This document shows positions 1 through 3,898 of a stretch of 5,570 nt of DNA, piece by piece. How positions within the stretch are numbered: the stretch's first letter is position 1; the number at the start of each line of letters is the position of its first letter. The position numbers and the translations under genes are program-made. The notes under the pieces were generated by a model that saw nothing but the letters and a program-made list of their open reading frames with translations, was not told where the DNA came from and made no database searches. Source of the stretch: an uncultured archaeon (lineage in GTDB: Archaea > Aenigmatarchaeota > Aenigmatarchaeia > CG10238-14 > SCSR01); assembly GCA_938017915.1 (NCBI GenBank), contig CALIKW010000071.1:1-5570 (forward strand), given 5' to 3'.

Positions 1-2450
1 CAAACTCAAACTCTTATTACGGCATTTATTTTTATTTAAGCTCAAACAATAAAATAATCAACTCAACCTTTAACTCAAATTCTCAATACGGCATTTATTT
101 TTATTCAAGCTCCAACAACCAAATAATCAACTCAACCTCAACCTCAAACTCTTACGGCATCTATTTTTATTTAAGCTCCAATTACAATACAATCCATTCA
201 AATAAAATCGAAAACAATTCTCAATACGGTATTTACTTATTTTCTTCAGCAAACAATACGATCTACAACAATTTGTTTAACAACTCTAATAACTCCCACT
301 TTGGTGGGACAATTTACCAAAATTACTGGAATACTACCAAACAAAAAGGCCAAAGAATTTACTCTCCCGGAACAGAAATAGGTGGAAATTACTGGACAAA
401 TCTTACAGGAAATGAGTATTCTGACACTTGTGAGGATAGGGATACAGATGGATTTTGTGATTTTAATTACACGTTAACAATAAACAATATAGATTATCTT
501 CCGTTAAGCAATAAATATATTCCCCCTCCTTATTTAGAAGTGAACCTTTCTTCTCCACCAGCTTATTTTGAAATTATTCAAGGAAGAACTTTTCTCGCAG
601 ATTTAAATTTCACTTGTAGAGGTTATAATGCCAAGTGTAACAGTATTTCTATAACCTTACTATATAACAAGAGTTTTCTCTTCCCCCATTATCCAATAAG
701 CGAAACAGAAGGGGCAAAACCCTTTTACATAGTCAAAACTAAGTTATTTCATTCTGATCATTATTGTAATGCTAGTTGCGTTTATCAGGATACCGAACTT
801 GATGATGATGATTCAGCCTTCTTAATGTTTTGGAGGGGGTACGCGCTCTTTAATTATTCTTTTGTACCTTCTAATTCAACACTATATCTTTTGGTTGAGT
901 CATCTCCTTTTTTATCACCTTCTCAAACATATGTAGCAATTTATAATTTCTCATCTAATAGCTGGTACATTTGGTTGAACAACCTTCAAGGAAAAGGAAA
1001 CTATTCAATTCTACTCAATTTATCCTCAGGATTAATCAAAGATAATAAAGTTATGGTACTTTTTAATGCTACTGGTAGCGTTATAAGCATATATAATGTT
1101 TACTTACAATCAAGAAACAACACTTTAGTTGGAAATCTCATCGAGAATCAAAGCCAAAGAATTTTATGGGAAGTTAACACTACAGGAGACTACTTTTCAG
1201 CTTGGCTTGTTAACGCCTTCCTTTATTCTCCTACAACTCAGAATACCACTTCGAGCTCTTTAATTAAGATTATTCCAGGAATTATGAGTGTTGAGTTAAT
1301 TTCTCCTTTAGATGAAAGTAGCTTAAAGCGGTATTCTGCTTTTTTGGTGAGAGGAAGCGTTAATTGTGACGGAAATTGCGGTGAAATTTATGGGATTTTA
1401 AAATATAATAGAACTTCTCAATTTCCAGACACAGAGATTAGTAGTGAAGAAGGGAGCAAACCATTTTATATAATTTCAAATTCTTCTGTTTGCTCAGAGA
1501 GTTGTACTATGGATTGGATATTAAACGTTACTGGTGAGAAATATACAGGCTGGAAAATAGGAATAACAATTTTTTCCAATTTGCTAGGAGAAAAAGCATC
1601 CAATAATGTTTCTATTAGAATTATTCCAAAAGATTGTTCGCAAAAACCTTCTTTAATAAATGGGAAGCTTAGAGTAACAGTAGAATGCGAAGGTAGGTAT
1701 TATTCTTTTGCCAAAAGCAAGGAAGAATTTAATTTCCAGTATCCTTTAAAAGTTGAGTTCAATTTATATAATGTTTCTCCCACTCTTAAAAATTTTATGG
1801 TAGGTTTTGGGAATGGAAGCTTAGATAGCTATGGACGACCCTCAAATTCATTCGTTTTTGAATTTAACGACACGCACGTAAAATTTTTGAAGTACGAATC
1901 TTCTTTCGTACAAGAATTGGGAAGTAGAAGTATTTCTTTACCTTTTAGCAATTATTTAAGTATGGAAATGAATCTTTCTACCATAACTTTTGTTTTTGGA
2001 GATGAGAAATTCGAATTTCCTCTTTCTTCTGAATTAGCTTCTTGGTATTTTTTTGCAAACGCTTATAATAGCAAAGATACTATAGTAGAAATGGACAATT
2101 TAAGAATAAGGAAAAACATAATTCCTGAACCAACTGTTTACTATGGTGAAGAAGAATTTCTTGAAGTTAAAAGAGTAGGTTTGGCTTCTGAGTCAGGAAA
2201 ACAGAATTTAGTTTCATCAGAAAAAATTTTAAGACTTAATCAAATTTGCTCGCAAGGAGGGTATAATTCTCTAAAAGAAAATTTTGGACTAGATGCAGAA
2301 TTTTACTTAACGATTAAAAGGTTAAATGATGGAGCTGTTTTGTTAACTTGCGGTTTTCCTCTTAGAGGAGAGCCGTTTGCTTTCATCGAAAGAATTGTTG
2401 CTTTAGATAATGGAAGTTATGCTAAGCTTGAAATGAGGGTTTGGAAATGA
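1..2450 (+). CDS. Large modular secreted surface protein with NosD-type beta-helix repeats (5' end outside window)
   Basis: The frame is open from base 3 to the TGA at 2448-2450, giving 815 visible residues, so the N-terminus and any signal peptide lie upstream. Residues are numbered here from the codon at base 3. Residues 1-98 are Asn/Ser-rich beta-helix coils, each carrying YGIY. Residues 127-169 form a NosD-family end cap: GGNYW, then CEDRDTDGFCD, then DYLPLS. Two related Cys-paired beta domains follow at about 178-425 and 429-541. They share F-P-x(7-9)-EG-x-KPFYI, CxxxC and a V-[NT]-x-TG type motif, and the first holds an insertion. Residues 545-705 look like a beta sandwich, possibly concanavalin-A-like. 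Residues 706-815 have one Cys pair (749, 783) and end ERIVALDNGSYAKLEMRVWK, which recalls C-terminal domains of archaeal pilin-like proteins. There is no C-terminal membrane segment. The stop overlaps the start of the next gene. It is probably an adhesin or cell-envelope stalk; copper delivery, the role of true NosD, is not supported by any neighbour. The frame is certain, the surface role likely, the fold calls from memory of motifs. Confidence 0.88.
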   Translation, partial: NSNSYYGIYFYLSSNNKIINSTFNSNSQYGIYFYSSSNNQIINSTSTSNSYGIYFYLSSNYNTIHSNKIENNSQYGIYLFSSANNTIYNNLFNNSNNSHFGGTIYQNYWNTTKQKGQRIYSPGTEIGGNYWTNLTGNEYSDTCEDRDTDGFCDFNYTLTINNIDYLPLSNKYIPPPYLEVNLSSPPAYFEIIQGRTFLADLNFTCRGYNAKCNSISITLLYNKSFLFPHYPISETEGAKPFYIVKTKLFHSDHYCNASCVYQDTELDDDDSAFLMFWRGYALFNYSFVPSNSTLYLLVESSPFLSPSQTYVAIYNFSSNSWYIWLNNLQGKGNYSILLNLSSGLIKDNKVMVLFNATGSVISIYNVYLQSRNNTLVGNLIENQSQRILWEVNTTGDYFSAWLVNAFLYSPTTQNTTSSSLIKIIPGIMSVELISPLDESSLKRYSAFLVRGSVNCDGNCGEIYGILKYNRTSQFPDTEISSEEGSKPFYIISNSSVCSESCTMDWILNVTGEKYTGWKIGITIFSNLLGEKASNNVSIRIIPKDCSQKPSLINGKLRVTVECEGRYYSFAKSKEEFNFQYPLKVEFNLYNVSPTLKNFMVGFGNGSLDSYGRPSNSFVFEFNDTHVKFLKYESSFVQELGSRSISLPFSNYLSMEMNLSTITFVFGDEKFEFPLSSELASWYFFANAYNSKDTIVEMDNLRIRKNIIPEPTVYYGEEEFLEVKRVGLASESGKQNLVSSEKILRLNQICSQGGYNSLKENFGLDAEFYLTIKRLNDGAVLLTCGFPLRGEPFAFIERIVALDNGSYAKLEMRVWK
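18..296 (+). repeat. Tandem 66-72 bp repeats encoding beta-helix coils
   Basis: Four in-frame units begin with the Tyr codon of a YGIY motif at bases 18, 87, 153 and 225, giving steps of 69, 66 and 72 bp (23, 22 and 24 residues). The first three share the DNA core TACGGCATYTATTTTTAT and a downstream ATCAACTCAACC in units 1 and 2. The fourth is degenerate and leads into the NosD-type cap. A short CTCAAC run (131-148) lies at the end of unit 2 and may reflect slippage. The array certainly continues upstream of base 1, because the first unit is already in mid-repeat at the window edge. Confidence 0.85.
363..509 (+). other. NosD-type beta-helix end cap with Cys-flanked Ca-loop motif (within the first CDS)
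   Basis: The translated segment reads GGNYW, about eight residues later a Cys, then DRDTDGFCD, and finally IDYLPLS. Archaeal NosD-like proteins commonly end their helix with GGNYW, then D-x-DGxGD, then D-x-YPL, so the match in order and spacing is good. Here the acidic loop is bracketed by two cysteines (residues 143 and 152), which could form a disulphide stabilising a calcium loop; that last point is inference. Confidence 0.65.
534..1277 (+). other. First Cys-paired beta domain, interrupted by an inserted module (within the first CDS)
   Basis: The domain opens LEVNLSSP, has Cys at residues 205 and 212, the motif EGAKPFYI (236-243), a CNASC pair (255-259), and closes with LWEVNTTGDYFSAW (388-401) and a Ser/Thr-rich strand ending IKII. 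The related copy downstream shows that the CxxxC and the W-x-VNTTG strand should lie about six residues apart. Here about 125 residues intervene (bases about 786-1163). They begin DTELDDDDS and contain an alternating pattern around YVAIYNFSSNSW and KVMVLFNATG that suggests a separate beta-sandwich. Confidence 0.6.
1287..1625 (+). other. Second, uninterrupted Cys-paired beta domain (within the first CDS)
   Basis: It opens VELISPLDESS, has CDGNC (residues 455-459), LKYNRTSQFPDTEIS, EEGSKPFYI (482-490), CSESC (497-501), and then directly DWILNVTGEKYTGWKIGI. The four cysteines fit two disulphides. The pattern C-x-G-x-CG, then a KYN strand, then PDTxI, then KPFY matches a small Ig-like module I associate with DPANN and other archaeal surface proteins. 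This is from memory and untested by search. Confidence 0.6.
1635..2117 (+). other. Possible concanavalin-A/LamG-like beta sandwich (within the first CDS)
   Basis: The segment begins with Cys 545, has LINGKLRVTVECEGRYYSF (Cys 562), a hydrophobic strand FMVGFGNGS, FVFEFNDTHVKFLKY, and ends WYFFANAYNSKDTIVEMDNLRI. A final strand of the type A-x-Y-N-x(6)-MDNLRI after paired antiparallel strands is typical of concanavalin-A-like lectin/glucanase sandwiches. No catalytic glucanase motif is visible. A binding role, perhaps to sugar, is inference only. Confidence 0.4.
2435..2439 (+). promoter_or_regulatory. Shine-Dalgarno-like GAGGG inside the end of the first gene
   Basis: GAGGG lies seven bases before the ATG at 2447. 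That spacing suits initiation at 2447 and is much too close to the in-frame TTG at 2441. With the ATGA stop/start overlap (2447-2450) it points to translational coupling of the second gene to the first. Confidence 0.6.
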
Positions 2451-2525
2451 AAGGTTTTGTTTCTTTTATTGAGCTTGTTAGTGCAATAATAATTTTAATA
2501 ATTGCGTTTACAATTCTTTTTCCTC
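2447..2525 (+). other. Pilin-like (class III signal) hydrophobic N-terminus of the second CDS
   Basis: Residues 1-26 have Lys 2, Gly 3, a run of aliphatic residues from about 10 to 25 and a single Glu at position 9. The KG|F-x(4)-E arrangement resembles prepilin-peptidase sites. If not cleaved, the same segment would serve as a signal anchor with the bulk of the protein outside the cell. Confidence 0.55.
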
Positions 2526-3898
2526 CACTCCAATATTCTTCAAAGTGGGGAGAAGCTTTAAGTTTAATTAAAGGAAGGGATATAATATTTTCCCTAGCTT
2601 CTGCGAATAAGATGTATGAATACTCTTTTAACTCTTCACTACTCGAGAATTTTCTACTTCAAGCTTTAAATGAAACTAATTTTCTTTATCATTATTCAAT
2701 AGAAAATACCATTAAGCCTGAAGTTTTTATAGCTTGCAATTGTACTTTTGATGAAATAAATAAATTGCAAAAACTTCTTTCAGGTTTTGAAATAAATGGA
2801 AGGGAAATAAACTTTTTGCTACTTTATTCAAATTTAGATGAAATTAATGACCCAAACAAAAGGAGTGACTTACTTTTAATTTTAGGAAATAAAAGTTTAT
2901 TTCCATTTAAAAATGAAATAAAAAGATATCTTGAAAGAGGGAATGGAATTATTTTAATTGCAGATCCTTCCTTAGAGCAAGTTTCTCCTGGTGGAGACGA
3001 AGTTTACAGAGAAATTTTTGGGTTAGGTAATGCTTCTTCACAAAAAGTTTTGGATTCTGACTTTAACAATTTCAGAAAAAATCCTGACTCGGTTAAAGAA
3101 CTCATTTACCATCCTTGGAAATATTTTTATAGAGTAGCAGTTCCTCTTTTTGTTTCCCCTTATTTTGGTTCTATACCAGTAGAAAATTTAGTTCAGCCAA
3201 CTTGCTCGAATAAAGCAAACGGTACTTTCCAACTTTGGGTTTGTAATATAAGTAGTGAAATTAAGCCATGTACTTTAAAATTTTGGGTTTGTGATTCTTG
3301 GCTTTATATAGATACAGACTGGAATGGTACTGCTGATAAAGTTGTTAAAGAAGGAGAATATTTTCAGATAATGAACATTTATAATTCAAGCGATTTCAAA
3401 AATTTTTATTTAAGCTATTTGAGAAATGATAAAGTTGGAATATCTTTTAGACCAAATTATGAGTTTTACGATTTCATAAAGTGGAATGTGAGTTATATAC
3501 AACAACCAAAAGGAAAACCTCCAGATTGGGCAAAAGCCTGGGGCTTAAGGGCTCAGCTTAAAAATTACACAGTTTTATATCCTGTAGAAGGAGATTTGGG
3601 AATTTATAGAATTTTGATTCAGGCATCGAATACAACCGAAGAAGGTAAAGCAGTACCTGGAGTAATTTTAAATTCTTCTGTTGGAAGAACTGCTTGGATA
3701 TCTAATTTTTCAGAAGAGGGAATAGGGGATGATGAAAGACTTTTATTAGCATCGTTAATATTTTGGGCTTCTAACAAAAAAGCAAAAGAACTTTTTCCAA
3801 AAATGAAAATTGGTTATACGAATTCTTATTTAAATATCGAAAATAAGGATATTTACGAAATTTATGAGTTTGAATTGACTTTAGGCTATCCTTATTGA
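2447..3898 (+). CDS. Pilin-like N-terminal anchor fused to a GATase1/DUF4350-like domain
   Basis: The protein is 483 residues from ATG 2447, chosen for the ATGA overlap and the GAGGG upstream. The N-terminus is MKGFVSFIELVSAIIILIIA: a short basic start, then KG, then a hydrophobic stretch with one Glu, as in type IV pilin-like class III signals. The Glu is at +6 after Gly 3 rather than the usual +5. The rest is probably extracellular. Residues 92-190 look like half of a GATase1-like alpha/beta fold: VFIACNC, LLLILGN (142-148), then a helix and RGNGIILIADPS (164-175). The last part, GRTAWISNFSEEG (413-425), DERLLLASLIFWASN (429-443) and a final strand pair, resembles the closing part of the same fold. 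Between lies a Cys-rich, Ca-loop-like module (about 250-345). The Cys-elbow nucleophile of active GATases is not seen, so a binding or structural role is likelier than catalysis. It is probably a partner of the first gene's product at the cell surface. Confidence 0.9.
   Translation: MKGFVSFIELVSAIIILIIAFTILFPPLQYSSKWGEALSLIKGRDIIFSLASANKMYEYSFNSSLLENFLLQALNETNFLYHYSIENTIKPEVFIACNCTFDEINKLQKLLSGFEINGREINFLLLYSNLDEINDPNKRSDLLLILGNKSLFPFKNEIKRYLERGNGIILIADPSLEQVSPGGDEVYREIFGLGNASSQKVLDSDFNNFRKNPDSVKELIYHPWKYFYRVAVPLFVSPYFGSIPVENLVQPTCSNKANGTFQLWVCNISSEIKPCTLKFWVCDSWLYIDTDWNGTADKVVKEGEYFQIMNIYNSSDFKNFYLSYLRNDKVGISFRPNYEFYDFIKWNVSYIQQPKGKPPDWAKAWGLRAQLKNYTVLYPVEGDLGIYRILIQASNTTEEGKAVPGVILNSSVGRTAWISNFSEEGIGDDERLLLASLIFWASNKKAKELFPKMKIGYTNSYLNIENKDIYEIYEFELTLGYPY
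3203..3480 (+). other. Cys-rich module with DxDxN Ca-loop, inserted in the GATase-like domain
   Basis: It spans about residues 253-345 of the second CDS. It has four cysteines (253, 266, 275, 282), two WVC strands, then LYIDTDWNGTADKVVKEGEY. The loop D289-x-D291-x-N293-G-x-x-D297 resembles dockerin or thrombospondin-3 calcium loops, though position 12 is Val and the next acid is Glu 302. The order Cys strands, acidic loop, EGE-x-F strand recalls beta modules of archaeal surface proteins; this is recognition from memory. Confidence 0.45.
3222..3294 (+). repeat. Short internal direct repeat, 48 bp apart, encoding two WVC strands
   Basis: Bases 3222-3246 and 3270-3294 match at 21 of 25 positions and both encode T-x-x-[LF]-WVC-[ND]. 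The two copies lie within the Cys-rich module of the second CDS and could be a duplicated beta strand, or a hairpin whose strands are cross-linked by cysteines. Confidence 0.6.
3776..3781 (-). terminator. Possible oligo-T terminator for the minus-strand gene
   Basis: A run of six A on the plus strand reads as six T on the minus strand about 100 bases past the minus-strand stop codon at 3881, with more T-rich sequence just before it. Archaeal RNA polymerase can stop at oligo-T without a hairpin. The site is inside the second CDS, so termination here would leave an antisense tail. Confidence 0.25.

Noticed and set aside
1..272. CRISPR-like array
   Set aside because: The repeats are 66-72 bp, imperfect, in frame and without unique spacers; they encode regular beta-helix coils.
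273..275. TTG as the start of the first gene
   Set aside because: The frame is open back to base 3 and encodes continuous beta-helix coils of the same kind, so the TTG is an internal Leu codon.
363..509. True NosD copper-delivery function
   Set aside because: Only the helix cap resembles NosD. There is no nosZ, nosF, nosY or other copper gene nearby, and the rest of the protein is a modular surface protein.
2441..2443. TTG start for the second gene, two codons before the ATG
   Set aside because: GAGGG would be only one base away, too close for initiation. The ATG at 2447 has good spacing and gives the pilin-like MKGF start.
2870..2970. Active class I glutamine amidotransferase
   Set aside because: No Cys nucleophile elbow or His-Glu pair with proper spacing is recognisable, and the protein is probably extracellular.
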